From Hyphomicrobiales bacterium (GTDB lineage: Bacteria > Pseudomonadota > Alphaproteobacteria > Rhizobiales > Xanthobacteraceae), in assembly GCA_009377695.1 (NCBI GenBank), contig WHTP01000043.1:1-41778 (forward strand): a stretch of DNA of 41,778 nt, given 5' to 3'. Below are positions 30,253-38,484 of this stretch, piece by piece; the first letter of the stretch is position 1, and the number at the start of each line of letters is the position of its first letter. The notes under the pieces were generated by a model. It saw only the letters and a list, made by a program, of their open reading frames with translations. It was not told where the DNA came from and did no database searches. The translations under genes and the position numbers were made by a program.

Positions 30253-31890
30253 CTACTTGAACAACCCGCGCAGTTTGCTCCAGCTGTCGTTGGATGAGTC
30301 CGACGACCGTGCCGCTTCGGGCTCGAGTTGCGGCTGTGGCTCCGGTCCTGGATCGTCGGGAACGTGAATCACGGGAACGACCGGCGCGACCGGCACCGCC
30401 GGGGGTGCGGCCTGCACAAGGCTGTGTCCGGCCGCCGGCGGCGGTGGAACAGCGGGCGCGGCTTCGACCGGCTTTGCCTCCAGCGGCTTGATCTCGGAGA
30501 CGTGCGGCGGCGCATGTGATGATGTTTTCGGCGGCTCTGCCGGCGCTGGCGCATGACTCACGGAGCGCAGATCGCGATCGTACGCGATCAGGCGCTCACC
30601 CGCATCGAGGTCGGAGATCGGGTCCTTCCATTGGAACGCGTCGAGCCGTCCGGTCACCGGCGACACCGGCATCCAGCGATCCGAGACGAAGCCATCCGCG
30701 GTCCAGGCCGGATCGGGGTTCGCCCGCGCAGCACGCGCCATCCACTCACGCGCGCGGCCTTCGTCGCCATGCTCCTTCTCTTCAAGCTCGGCCATCAGCA
30801 TCGACACGCGCTGGCTTGGTGCGATCGACAACGGCGTCAGCACCCGCCGCGCAATGGAGAATTCCTGCGCATCCATCGCGGCGCGGGCCACCGCGAGCGC
30901 GCCTTCGATATTGCCGGGCGAGCTCTTCGCAAGCGATTCGACACGCATGAGCCGGTCGCGCGCCGAGGCACCGGGCTGCAGATAAGCATACGCCTCGGCG
31001 AGGTCGGGATGCGGATTGGCCTTCCACGCGGCCTCGACGATGCGCGCCGCGCGGCGGGTCTCGCGCGCTTCACCGAGCAGGCGCCCGGCCAGCGCCGCGG
31101 CCGGCACCAGTGTCGGCGCAAACTTCACGGCTTCAAGCGCGAACGTGCGAGCGCCGTCGCGATCGTCGGCGGCGTCCGCTTCGAGCGCGCGCGCTGTGAG
31201 CAGCACCGCGCGCAGGCGGCGATAGGTGTCGCGGTCGACGAGCCCGCTCTTCATGTTGCGGTCGAGCCGCTCGAGCGCGCCGACCCAATCGTTCGCCGCG
31301 CACCGCGCGTCGAACGCCGCGAGCCCGGCCCAGGCCGGCGCACGCGCCCCGGCAGCCGCTTCCTCCGCGTAGAGCCTGGCGGCGGCGCCGTCGCTGCGGC
31401 GCTGCGCCTCGATATAGAGTCCGTGCAGCCCAAGCAGCCGCGTGTCATCGCGCGCCACCATCGCATTGAAGGTGCGCGCCGCAGCATCGCGGTCACCCGA
31501 CAGTTGCGAGGCCTGGGCGGTGAGGAGCAGCGTCAGCGGCTCATGGGGCGCAATCCGTGCCGCCTCCTCTGCGAACCGGCGCGCAGACCGGACGTCGCCC
31601 GATCCGACTGCGACCAACCCCTGCGACACCGCGTGATAGCCGCGCATTCCGCGACGCATCCGCAGATGGAAGCGCAGCGATTCGGGAGAGCGCAGGACCG
31701 CCCGCACGATCGTCCACAGCATCACGGTCGCGACCGCGATCGCCGCAACCGCGACGACGAGCACCATGACCGACGTTTCAACTCGGAAATTCTGCCACGT
31801 GATCATCACGTCGCCGGGCCGGTCGGCGAGCCATACCGCACCGGCTGCGAGCACGCCGACGACGAGGAGATAGATGATGACGCGGATCAT
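30253..31890 (-). CDS. hemY: HemY-like membrane TPR protein
   Basis: A 545-residue protein of the proteobacterial HemY family, found with hemC and hemD and thought to organise late heme biosynthesis; it is not the protoporphyrinogen oxidase that shares the name. Two N-terminal membrane helices (VIIYLLVVGVLAAGAVWLAD and VMVLVVAVAAIAVATVML) are followed by a TPR-rich soluble part, including EAARIAPHEPLTLLLTAQAS and repeated Ala/Arg helices, and a Pro-rich C-terminal tail from about residue 460 to 530. The start MIRVIIYLLV at 31890 fits the family; in-frame codons upstream lie in repeats. A 248-bp repeat region separates it from the mitofilin-like gene. Confidence 0.88.
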   Translation of the reverse strand: MIRVIIYLLVVGVLAAGAVWLADRPGDVMITWQNFRVETSVMVLVVAVAAIAVATVMLWTIVRAVLRSPESLRFHLRMRRGMRGYHAVSQGLVAVGSGDVRSARRFAEEAARIAPHEPLTLLLTAQASQLSGDRDAAARTFNAMVARDDTRLLGLHGLYIEAQRRSDGAAARLYAEEAAAGARAPAWAGLAAFDARCAANDWVGALERLDRNMKSGLVDRDTYRRLRAVLLTARALEADAADDRDGARTFALEAVKFAPTLVPAAALAGRLLGEARETRRAARIVEAAWKANPHPDLAEAYAYLQPGASARDRLMRVESLAKSSPGNIEGALAVARAAMDAQEFSIARRVLTPLSIAPSQRVSMLMAELEEKEHGDEGRAREWMARAARANPDPAWTADGFVSDRWMPVSPVTGRLDAFQWKDPISDLDAGERLIAYDRDLRSVSHAPAPAEPPKTSSHAPPHVSEIKPLEAKPVEAAPAVPPPPAAGHSLVQAAPPAVPVAPVVPVIHVPDDPGPEPQPQLEPEAARSSDSSNDSWSKLRGLFK

Positions 31891-31921
31891 CGTTGCACGT
31901 GAGTCGTATCGGTGCGGCGAA

Positions 31922-32106
31922 CTCGGTCGGCTCCCTCTCCCACCGAACTCGGGTTTACCCGAGTTCGGCACCTATAGAGTGGTCGAAGTCGGAAACATCC
32001 GACTTCGACTGGGAGAGGGGTGAGGTAAGAGGTTACGGCTTCTCGATAGGTTCGACCCTCCTCACCCCACCCCTCTCCCCTTCGGGGAGAGGGAGCACAC
32101 CGAGCT
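31922..32106. repeat. Composite palindrome: two hairpins inside an outer stem, plus a third hairpin
   Basis: An outer stem CCCTCTCCCA (31933-31942) / TGGGAGAGGG (32010-32019) encloses two perfect hairpins: 31943-31968 (CCGAACTCGG arm) and 31983-32008 (TCGAAGTCGG arm). A separate hairpin CCCTCTCCCC-TTC-GGGGAGAGGG lies at 32071-32093. Both ends carry the motif GAGGGAGCnnACCGAG in opposite orientation. It sits between the mitofilin-like gene and hemY. Confidence 0.85.
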
Positions 32107-32138
32107 GGCAGCATCTTCATCGAGTCACATTCCGCGCA

Positions 32139-33491
32139 CTAGAGTGAGGGTTTTCCGAGCGACGCCAGTGCATCGGTGGAGAACCGCCGGCTGGCGTCGA
32201 TCGCGGCATTGCGCGCTTCGACCTTAGCGGCCCATTCCTTCGTCAGCGCCCGCGCCGGCTCCGGGAGCTTCGCGATCTCGGTCATCGCAGCGGTGAGGTC
32301 GCGCTGCTCGGCCCGCATCTCGATGCGGCGGACCACGGCTTCCGGATCGTCGCCGGTCGCTTCGTGGATCGGGCGGACGCGAACGATCTTCTCGGCGCTA
32401 GCCTTCAGCCGATCGAGGATGCCGCCCTCGCGCGATGACGTCCCCGCGGCCTTAGCGAGCGCCGGCACGAGCACCGTGAGCTCGCGCGCCAGCACATCCG
32501 CGCTTGGCAGGCCCGTCTTTGCAAACGGCTCCAGCGCCGCCAACGCTTTCGGATCGGAGGCCGCGGCTTTCGCCGCACCAAGCTCTGTCATGAACGGCGC
32601 GCTGCGATCGACCGCGGTGCTGAGCGCACTCGCAGCCACGACACGGCGCAGCGTACGGTCGGTGTCGGCACCAGCCGCGCGCGCGCCGAACTGCGCTTCC
32701 AGCGCCTTCGCCGCCTGCTCAAGTGCCGCGATACGGCCGGCGAGCGCGTCGATGTCCGTGCGCTGCACGTCCGGCGCTGCCGACACTTGCGCCTTCTTGT
32801 GTTCGGCAATCGCGGCCGTCGCCGAGTCCGCGCGGGCGCGCGCCTCATTCGCAGCCGCGCCGATCTCGTCGTTGCGTCGGCCGAGCACGCCAACGCGCTC
32901 GCTCAGTGCCTTGAGCTCGCCTTCCAGCGTCGCGATCCGGTTGGCCACGGCCGTGTCCGCCACCGGCGGCCGCGGCGTTGCCATTTGAGTTTCCAAACGC
33001 GCGAGACGTCCGGCGAGATCGTCGACAGCCTTCGCGTCGCCCACGACCGGCAATGGCTTGGCGGCAAGTTCGCGCATTTGTTGCTCGACGCGCGCCAGCC
33101 GTGTGTCGGCGACCATGGTCGTGGTGCCGCGGCTCGAAAGCAGGCCCGACCCGGCCAGGATCGCCAGCGTGACCAGCGCACCGACGATGCCGGCCGCAGC
33201 CAGGGGCCAAAGCAGGCTCGGCGACAGGGCCGGCTGTGCCCGGGGCGCATCGGAACCGGACGCAGACGAGACTGAGGCCGCGGCTGCGGTTTCGGACTGC
33301 GCCGCCTGCGCCTCGCGCGGTGTCTCCGCACCCGCTGCCGATTCGCTCGCCACCTCGGTCGCCTTCAGATCGATGGTCGGCGGCCGCCGCTTCCCAGGTT
33401 GTCCCGCCGGACCCCCGGGGGGATCATTAGAACTCGTCATGTCTTGCCCATTGGCGCTCGATCCCGGCGTTTCGTCGGATCGCCCTGTCAT
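32139..33491 (-). CDS. Mitofilin-like inner membrane protein (COG4223, Mic60 relative)
   Basis: A 450-residue protein of the alphaproteobacterial mitofilin (Mic60-like) group, which shapes inner membranes and is typically encoded with hemC, hemD and hemY. A cytoplasmic Pro/Ala-rich N-terminus of about 90 residues precedes one membrane helix near 93-117 (LLWPLAAAGIVGALVTLAIL), then a long coiled-coil region (about 130-260, LARLETQM, ATLEGELKALSERVGVLGRR) and a C-terminal mitofilin-type domain ending KVEARNAAIDASRRFS. An alternative ATG at 33440 would shorten it by 17 residues. It lies downstream of hemD. Confidence 0.85.
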   Translation of the reverse strand: MTGRSDETPGSSANGQDMTSSNDPPGGPAGQPGKRRPPTIDLKATEVASESAAGAETPREAQAAQSETAAAASVSSASGSDAPRAQPALSPSLLWPLAAAGIVGALVTLAILAGSGLLSSRGTTTMVADTRLARVEQQMRELAAKPLPVVGDAKAVDDLAGRLARLETQMATPRPPVADTAVANRIATLEGELKALSERVGVLGRRNDEIGAAANEARARADSATAAIAEHKKAQVSAAPDVQRTDIDALAGRIAALEQAAKALEAQFGARAAGADTDRTLRRVVAASALSTAVDRSAPFMTELGAAKAAASDPKALAALEPFAKTGLPSADVLARELTVLVPALAKAAGTSSREGGILDRLKASAEKIVRVRPIHEATGDDPEAVVRRIEMRAEQRDLTAAMTEIAKLPEPARALTKEWAAKVEARNAAIDASRRFSTDALASLGKPSL

Positions 33492-33522
33492 ACTACCAAA
33501 CCAGGGGTATCCGAACGTGGCG

Positions 33523-34239
33523 TTAAGGCGCCCGCACCAGGCCGATCAGGGCGTCCTCGGTCGGCATCTTCGCGACTATCAGGTGACCGGCCCCGGCGGC
33601 CGCAAGCGGCTCCGCCACTTGCCGCGACAGGCAATATTGTACCGGCGCCAGCGCCCGATCCGAAATACCGGCCGCCGCGGCGCAATCCACATAGGCCTCG
33701 GCCGTGCGTCGCGAGAAGTGCAGCACACCATCGAGCTGCCCGGCGGCCAGGGCGTCGCGGGCGTCCGCCGGAAACTGCGATAGCTGGGCGGTGCGGTAGA
33801 CCACCTTCGTTTCGACCTCGATACGAGACGTTGCAAGCTCGCCCGCGAGGTCGGTGGAACGCTCTTCCCCCGCAAGGTAGAGCACCCGCGCACCGAAGCG
33901 AAAATGCGTCTTCACCACACGGACGAGATCGCGTGCGTCGCCATCTGCCGAAATGACATTGTCGAAGCCGAGCGCGAAGGCGGCGTCGGCGGTGCGGCTG
34001 CCGACGGCATAGAGCGGGGTCGCAAGCAGGCTCGCGAGCCGCGGATGCCCCGCCAGCGCGCGGACCGCGTTGACGCTGGTCAGCGCCAGCGCATCCCACG
34101 CGCCGTGGAGATCCACACGATCGGCATCGAGCGGCGCGATACGCAGCAGCGGCGCCAGCATCACCTCACAGCCACGAGCAAGAAGCTTCGCCGCGGTGCG
34201 CACGTTGTCAGGCTCGGGCCGGGTCACAAGGACGCGCAT
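33523..34239 (-). CDS. hemD: Uroporphyrinogen-III synthase
   Basis: A 238-residue HemD-type protein. It begins MRVLVTRPEPDNVRTAAKLL and keeps the two-domain pattern ALALTSVNAVRAL, LYAVGSRTADAA and ARVLYLAGEERSTDLAGEL, then VLHFSRRTAEAYV. It closes and isomerises hydroxymethylbilane, the HemC product, to uroporphyrinogen III. The ATG lies only 3 bp from the foot of a class A hairpin at 34243, so no ribosome site outside the hairpin is available. It is downstream of hemC. Confidence 0.9.
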   Translation of the reverse strand: MRVLVTRPEPDNVRTAAKLLARGCEVMLAPLLRIAPLDADRVDLHGAWDALALTSVNAVRALAGHPRLASLLATPLYAVGSRTADAAFALGFDNVISADGDARDLVRVVKTHFRFGARVLYLAGEERSTDLAGELATSRIEVETKVVYRTAQLSQFPADARDALAAGQLDGVLHFSRRTAEAYVDCAAAAGISDRALAPVQYCLSRQVAEPLAAAGAGHLIVAKMPTEDALIGLVRAP

Positions 34240-34242
34240 GCT

Positions 34243-34317
34243 CTAGTGTCCGAATCCGAAGTTCGCACTACCGAGCCGCACATACCCCTGCGAACTTCGG
34301 ATTCAAAGGGACACTAG
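34243..34317. repeat. Class A hairpin, first half of dyad 4
   Basis: Feet CTAGTGTCC and GGACACTAG. The stem GAATCCGAAGTTCGC pairs fully; the right arm has four extra bases (CTTT) at the standard place, facing hairpin B. It begins 3 bp from the hemD start codon, so on the minus strand it precedes hemD as a leader hairpin. Confidence 0.9.
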
Positions 34318-34330
34318 CACGCATGGCTCG

Positions 34331-34406
34331 CTAGTGTGGCTTTGGTTCAGAAGTTCGCTACCAACCCAGCCGCAAGGTAGCGCGAACTTCTGAACCGCCA
34401 CACTAG
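34331..34406. repeat. Class B hairpin, second half of dyad 4
   Basis: Left arm CTAGTGTGGCTTTGGTTCAG; the right arm reads CTAGTGTGGCGGTTCAGAAG on the complement, leaving TTT unpaired on the left. The loop has ACCCAGCCGC as in the copy at 14642. The right foot CACTAG supplies the TAG stop codon of hemC (34403-34405). Confidence 0.9.
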
Positions 34407-35341
34407 ACGGGTGCAAAGAAGTTCGGGCCCGCGCGCTGCTTCAGCTCCTCGCCCGCCTCCGCTCCAAGCGCGGCGGCATCGCTTGTGGCGCCTTCGCGCG
34501 TGACATCGAGGCAGGCGCTGCCGTCTGGCCGGGCGATCAATCCGCGGAAATGAACGCGGCCGTTCGCGATCACGGCATGGCCGGCGATCGGCGTCCGGCA
34601 GGAGCCGTCGAGCACGGCGAGGAACGCCCGCTCCATGACGAGCGCCGTCATGCTATCGGCATCATTGATCGCGGCAAGGAGACTGCGCGTCGCCGCATCG
34701 CTTTCGCGCGTCTCGATGGCGATGATGCCCTGCCCGACGGCCGGAATGAATTCGTCGGCGGCAAGCGTTGCGGTCGCGGCGTCGGCGACGCCGAGGCGCT
34801 TGAGCCCCGCAAGCGCCAGCAAGGTCGCATCGACCTCGCCGGCATCGAGCTTGCGCAACCGCGTTTCGACGTTGCCGCGGAACGGCACGACCTGGAGATC
34901 GGGCCGCAGCCGCTTGACTAGCGCCTGCCGGCGCAGCGACGCGGTGCCGACCACCGCGCCCAGTGGCAAGGCGCGCAAGGCGTTTGCCTTGCGGCTGATG
35001 AAAACGTCGCGCGGGTCCTCGCGCGGCAGCACCGCCGCGATGATCAGGCCGGCCGGCAGCACGGTCGGCATATCCTTGGCGGAATGCACGGCGAGATCGA
35101 CCTCGCCGGTCGCCAGCCCCTCTTCGATTTCCTTGGTGAACAGACCCTTGCCGCCGAGGTCCGACAGCGGGCGATCGCGAATCACGTCGCCGGTGGTCCT
35201 GATCGTCCGGACCTCGATCCGATCCGGCGCCCAGCCGTGGGCCGCCACCAGCCGCGCACGTACCATCGCGGCCTGCGCCAGCGCGAGCGGACTGCCGCGC
35301 GTCCCGATCCGCAACGCCACGGAGCCGCCGGAGGATTGCAC
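34403..35341 (-). CDS. hemC: Hydroxymethylbilane synthase (porphobilinogen deaminase)
   Basis: A 312-residue HemC, the normal length. It starts after a few residues with LRIGTRGSPLALAQAAMVRA and keeps LGGKGLFTKEIEEGL, VDLAVHSAKDMPT and GTASLRRQALVKRLRPDL, with the cofactor-loop region near its end. It polymerises four porphobilinogens to hydroxymethylbilane. The GTG at 35341 follows GAGG by about 7 nt; another GTG at 35320 lacks a site. Its TAG stop is the CTAG foot of the hairpin repeat, so the last residue or two (FAPV) abut inserted DNA. It diverges from tsaD. Confidence 0.9.
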   Translation of the reverse strand: MQSSGGSVALRIGTRGSPLALAQAAMVRARLVAAHGWAPDRIEVRTIRTTGDVIRDRPLSDLGGKGLFTKEIEEGLATGEVDLAVHSAKDMPTVLPAGLIIAAVLPREDPRDVFISRKANALRALPLGAVVGTASLRRQALVKRLRPDLQVVPFRGNVETRLRKLDAGEVDATLLALAGLKRLGVADAATATLAADEFIPAVGQGIIAIETRESDAATRSLLAAINDADSMTALVMERAFLAVLDGSCRTPIAGHAVIANGRVHFRGLIARPDGSACLDVTREGATSDAAALGAEAGEELKQRAGPNFFAPV

Positions 35342-35393
35342 GTCAAGACCTCGCAATGCTACGCCGAACGAACGGACCGGCTGGGGGACACGA

Positions 35394-35405
35394 CCATATA
35401 TATGG
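35394..35405. promoter_or_regulatory. 12-bp perfect palindrome between hemC and tsaD
   Basis: CCATATATATGG lies in the 99-bp divergent region. It is the only AT-rich block there and could serve as a shared -10 region or as an operator. No partner site is visible, so the assignment is tentative. Confidence 0.3.
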
Positions 35406-35440
35406 AACGGGACCCCGCCGGGAAATGATAAGATCACCCG

Positions 35441-36529
35441 ATGATTGTGCTCGGCATCGAAACGACCTGCGACGAAACCGCGGCAGCGGTGGTCGAGCGG
35501 CTCGACACCGGCCGCGGCCGGATCCTGTCGAATGTCGTGCTGTCGCAGGTCAACGAGCACGCGGCCTTTGGCGGCGTGGTGCCGGAGATCGCCGCGCGCG
35601 CCCATGTCGAGATGCTCGACTACATCATCGCCCAGGCGATGGCGCAGGCGTCCCGCAAGTTCACCGAGATCGACGGCGTCGCCGCCGCCGCCGGGCCGGG
35701 CTTGATTGGCGGCGTGATCGTCGGGCTGACCACCGCCAAGGCGATTGCGCTGGTCAACGAGAAGCCGCTACTCGCGGTCAATCACCTCGAAGCGCATGCG
35801 CTGACCGCACGGCTGACCGACGGCACGCCGTTCCCCTATTGCCTGTTCCTCGCCTCCGGTGGGCACACGCAGGTGGTCGCCGTGCTCGGCGTCGGGAACT
35901 ATGTACGGCTGGGCTCGACGCTTGATGATGCGATCGGCGAGGCTTTCGACAAGACCGCAAAGCTGCTTGGTCTCGGCTACCCCGGCGGACCACTGGTCGA
36001 GAAGGAAGCCACGAACGGCAATCCGCAGCGCTTTGCGCTGCCGCGCCCGATGGCCGGCAAGCCGAATGCCGATTTCTCGTTGTCCGGCCTGAAGACCGCG
36101 TTACGGCTTGAAGCTGAGAAGATCGCGCCGATCAGTGACGAAGACGTGCGCGACCTTTGCGCGTCGTTCCAGCAGGCGATCGTCGACGTCGTCGCCGACC
36201 GATTGCGCACCGGCATGAAGCTGTTCCGCGAGCACCACGGCACGCCGACCGCACTGGTCGCCGCCGGCGGCGTCGCCGCCAACCAGGCCATCCGTAAGAC
36301 GTTGCACCGGATCGCGTTCGAGGTCGGCACCGTCCTGACCGTGCCGCCGCCGGAATTGTGCACCGACAACGGCGCAATGATCGCATGGGCGGGCGCCGAG
36401 CGGCTGGCGCTCGGCCTGACCGACACGCTCGACACGCCGCCGCATGCGCGCTGGCCGCTGTCGGAGATGAGCGGACGCAAGCCGGGCGCCGCCAATGCAA
36501 CCCGTCTACCGGCCGTAGACTGGCCATGA
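35441..36529 (+). CDS. tsaD: tRNA N6-adenosine threonylcarbamoyltransferase
   Basis: A 362-residue Kae1/TsaD family ATPase that, with TsaB and TsaE, makes t6A37 in tRNAs reading ANN codons. It starts [19 protein letters not shown], the family signature. The metal-binding HxxxH is present (H115, H119 in NHLEAHAL), followed by [18 protein letters not shown], and the C-terminal [12 protein letters not shown] with the conserved Asp. The next gene, gpsA, follows after 24 bp and is likely cotranscribed. Confidence 0.95.
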   Translation: MIVLGIETTCDETAAAVVERLDTGRGRILSNVVLSQVNEHAAFGGVVPEIAARAHVEMLDYIIAQAMAQASRKFTEIDGVAAAAGPGLIGGVIVGLTTAKAIALVNEKPLLAVNHLEAHALTARLTDGTPFPYCLFLASGGHTQVVAVLGVGNYVRLGSTLDDAIGEAFDKTAKLLGLGYPGGPLVEKEATNGNPQRFALPRPMAGKPNADFSLSGLKTALRLEAEKIAPISDEDVRDLCASFQQAIVDVVADRLRTGMKLFREHHGTPTALVAAGGVAANQAIRKTLHRIAFEVGTVLTVPPPELCTDNGAMIAWAGAERLALGLTDTLDTPPHARWPLSEMSGRKPGAANATRLPAVDWP

Positions 36530-36553
36530 CAGTCATGCAGTGACGCTCGCGCC

Positions 36554-37540
36554 ATGATCTATGCCCACATCGGCGTCGTCGGAGCGGGAGCCTGGGGCAG
36601 CGCGCTCGCCAATGCAATCGCGCGTGCCGGCCGCACCGTGACACTGGCCGCGCGCGATCAAGCCGCCGCGGACGCCATCGCCACAATGCGCGCAAGCCCG
36701 CGGCTGCCGGGCGTGCCGTTCGACGAGCGCGTGCGCGTGATCGCGGCCGGTCCTGAGCTCGCGCGCTGCGAGGTGATCTTACTCGCGGTTCCGGCGCAGG
36801 ACTTGCGTGGAGCCGCCACCAAGCTTGCGCCGGCCCTTGTTGCGGGAACGCCGGTCGTCGCCTGCGCCAAGGGTTTCGAGCGCGGCACGCACAAGTTCAT
36901 GACCGAAGTGATCGCGGAAAGCATGCCCTCCGCGCGTCCTGCGATCCTCTCCGGCCCGAGCTTCGCCGCCGACGTCGCGCGCGCCCTGCCCACCGCGGTG
37001 ACGCTCGCGGCTGGCGACGAAGCGGTCGCCGCGGAGCTTGCGCGAGCCTTCGGCTCCGCGACGTTCCGGCCTTATCATTCGACCGATCTTCGCGGGGTCG
37101 AGATCGGCGGCGCCGCCAAGAACGTGCTCGCGATCGGGGCCGGAATCGTGGCCGGCCGCGGGCTCGGCGCCAGCGCCGCCGCCGCGCTGGTGACCCGCGG
37201 CTTCGCCGAGCTGTTTCGCTTTGGCGCAGCCTTCGGCGCACGGCCGGAGACGCTGACCGGGTTGTCCGGTCTCGGCGATCTCGTGCTCTCCTGCTCGAGT
37301 CCGCAGTCGCGCAATTTTTCCTTCGGCGTTGCGCTCGGCAAGGGTCAAACGCCCGAAGAGGCGCGTGCCGGCAAGCTGGCGGAAGGCGCCTTCACGGCGC
37401 CGGTGCTGGTCGAGATGGCGCAAGCGAAGGGCGTCGAGATGCCGATTTCCGCCGCGGTCGCGGCTATACTCGGCGGCACACTGAGTGTGAGCGAGGCCAT
37501 CGAGGGCTTGTTGACGCGGCCGTTCCGCGCGGAGGGTTGA
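36554..37540 (+). CDS. gpsA: Glycerol-3-phosphate dehydrogenase (NAD(P)+)
   Basis: A 328-residue GpsA that reduces dihydroxyacetone phosphate to sn-glycerol 3-phosphate for phospholipid synthesis. The nucleotide-binding motif [13 protein letters not shown] is at residues 7-19. The catalytic lysine lies in [13 protein letters not shown], with [10 protein letters not shown] and [14 protein letters not shown] also typical. Length is normal. It is followed after 4 bp by an EVE-domain gene. Confidence 0.95.
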   Translation: MIYAHIGVVGAGAWGSALANAIARAGRTVTLAARDQAAADAIATMRASPRLPGVPFDERVRVIAAGPELARCEVILLAVPAQDLRGAATKLAPALVAGTPVVACAKGFERGTHKFMTEVIAESMPSARPAILSGPSFAADVARALPTAVTLAAGDEAVAAELARAFGSATFRPYHSTDLRGVEIGGAAKNVLAIGAGIVAGRGLGASAAAALVTRGFAELFRFGAAFGARPETLTGLSGLGDLVLSCSSPQSRNFSFGVALGKGQTPEEARAGKLAEGAFTAPVLVEMAQAKGVEMPISAAVAAILGGTLSVSEAIEGLLTRPFRAEG

Positions 37541-37544
37541 TCCG

Positions 37545-37964
37545 ATGAACTATTGGCTGATGAAGACCGAGCCGGAGGAGTTCTCGTGGGACGATCTGGT
37601 CAAGCGCGGTGCCAAGGGCGAGCCGTGGACCGGCGTGCGTAATTTCACCGCGCGCGGCTATCTCAAGGACATGAAAAAAGGCGATCTCGTCTTCATCTAT
37701 CACACCGGCGACGAGAAGCAGATCGTCGGCGTCGGCGAAGTGATTCGTGAGCACTATCGTGATCCGACGGACGAGAAGAAAGTGTTCGTGGCCACCGACG
37801 TGATCGCCAAGTATCCGCTGAAGACTCCGGTGACGCTCGCAACCATCAAGGCCGACGCGCGCTTCAAGACCATGCCGCTGGTGAAATATTCGAGACTCTC
37901 GGTGCAACCCGTCTCCGCCACGGAATGGTCGCAGATCTGCAAGATGGGCGGCGGGAAGGGTTAG
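37545..37964 (+). CDS. EVE domain protein (thymocyte nuclear protein 1-like)
   Basis: A 139-residue single-domain EVE protein. It starts MNYWLMKTEPEEFSWDDL and has GEPWTGVRNFTARGYLKDM, KGDLVFIYHTGDEKQIVGVG and a C-terminal MPLVKYSRLSVQPVS. EVE folds belong to the PUA-like group that binds modified bases in nucleic acids; this bacterial type is common next to housekeeping genes. It starts 4 bp after gpsA, so it is probably in the same transcript. Confidence 0.9.
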   Translation: MNYWLMKTEPEEFSWDDLVKRGAKGEPWTGVRNFTARGYLKDMKKGDLVFIYHTGDEKQIVGVGEVIREHYRDPTDEKKVFVATDVIAKYPLKTPVTLATIKADARFKTMPLVKYSRLSVQPVSATEWSQICKMGGGKG

Positions 37965-37980
37965 GCCCACAGGTACCCTT

Positions 37981-38406
37981 ATGGCATTCGCAGGCATCAA
38001 CTACCTCGCCATTCTCGTCGCGGCTGTAGCGGGCTGGATCGTGGGCGCCGTCTGGTACATGGCATTCGCGAAGTCCTGGATGGCGGCGGTGGGCGTCACC
38101 CGCGAGCGGATCGACGCCGCCAAGCAGCAGCCCGGCGCGTCATTGCCGTTCGTGTTCGCCTTCGCGGCCTGCGTGATCATGGCGTGGGTGCTCGCCGGTC
38201 TGATCGGGCATCTCGGTCCCGGGCAGGTGACGGTGCGCAATGGCGTGATCTCCGGGGCGTTCTGTTGGGTGGGCTTCGTCTTCACCACCATGCTGGTTAA
38301 CAACAGCTTTGCGATGCGCAGCCGCATGCTGCTCCTCATCGACGGCAGCTACTGGCTCGTCGTGCTGGCGCTAATGGGCGCGATCATCGGCGCAATAGGC
38401 GTGTAA
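37981..38406 (+). CDS. DUF1761 family small membrane protein
   Basis: A 141-residue protein with four membrane segments: YLAILVAAVAGWIVGAVWYM, LPFVFAFAACVIMAWVLAGL, VISGAFCWVGFVFTTMLVN and LLLIDGSYWLVVLALMGAII. The sequence GAVWYMAFAKSWM matches the start of DUF1761 proteins. Function is unknown. It follows the EVE gene by 16 bp. Confidence 0.82.
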   Translation: MAFAGINYLAILVAAVAGWIVGAVWYMAFAKSWMAAVGVTRERIDAAKQQPGASLPFVFAFAACVIMAWVLAGLIGHLGPGQVTVRNGVISGAFCWVGFVFTTMLVNNSFAMRSRMLLLIDGSYWLVVLALMGAIIGAIGV

Positions 38407-38484
38407 CCACGATATCGCATGCGTGGCGCGCCTGGCCGGCGTCCATGCTTTAATTGAATAGCGCAGCAGATGGAGAGCCGTTCG

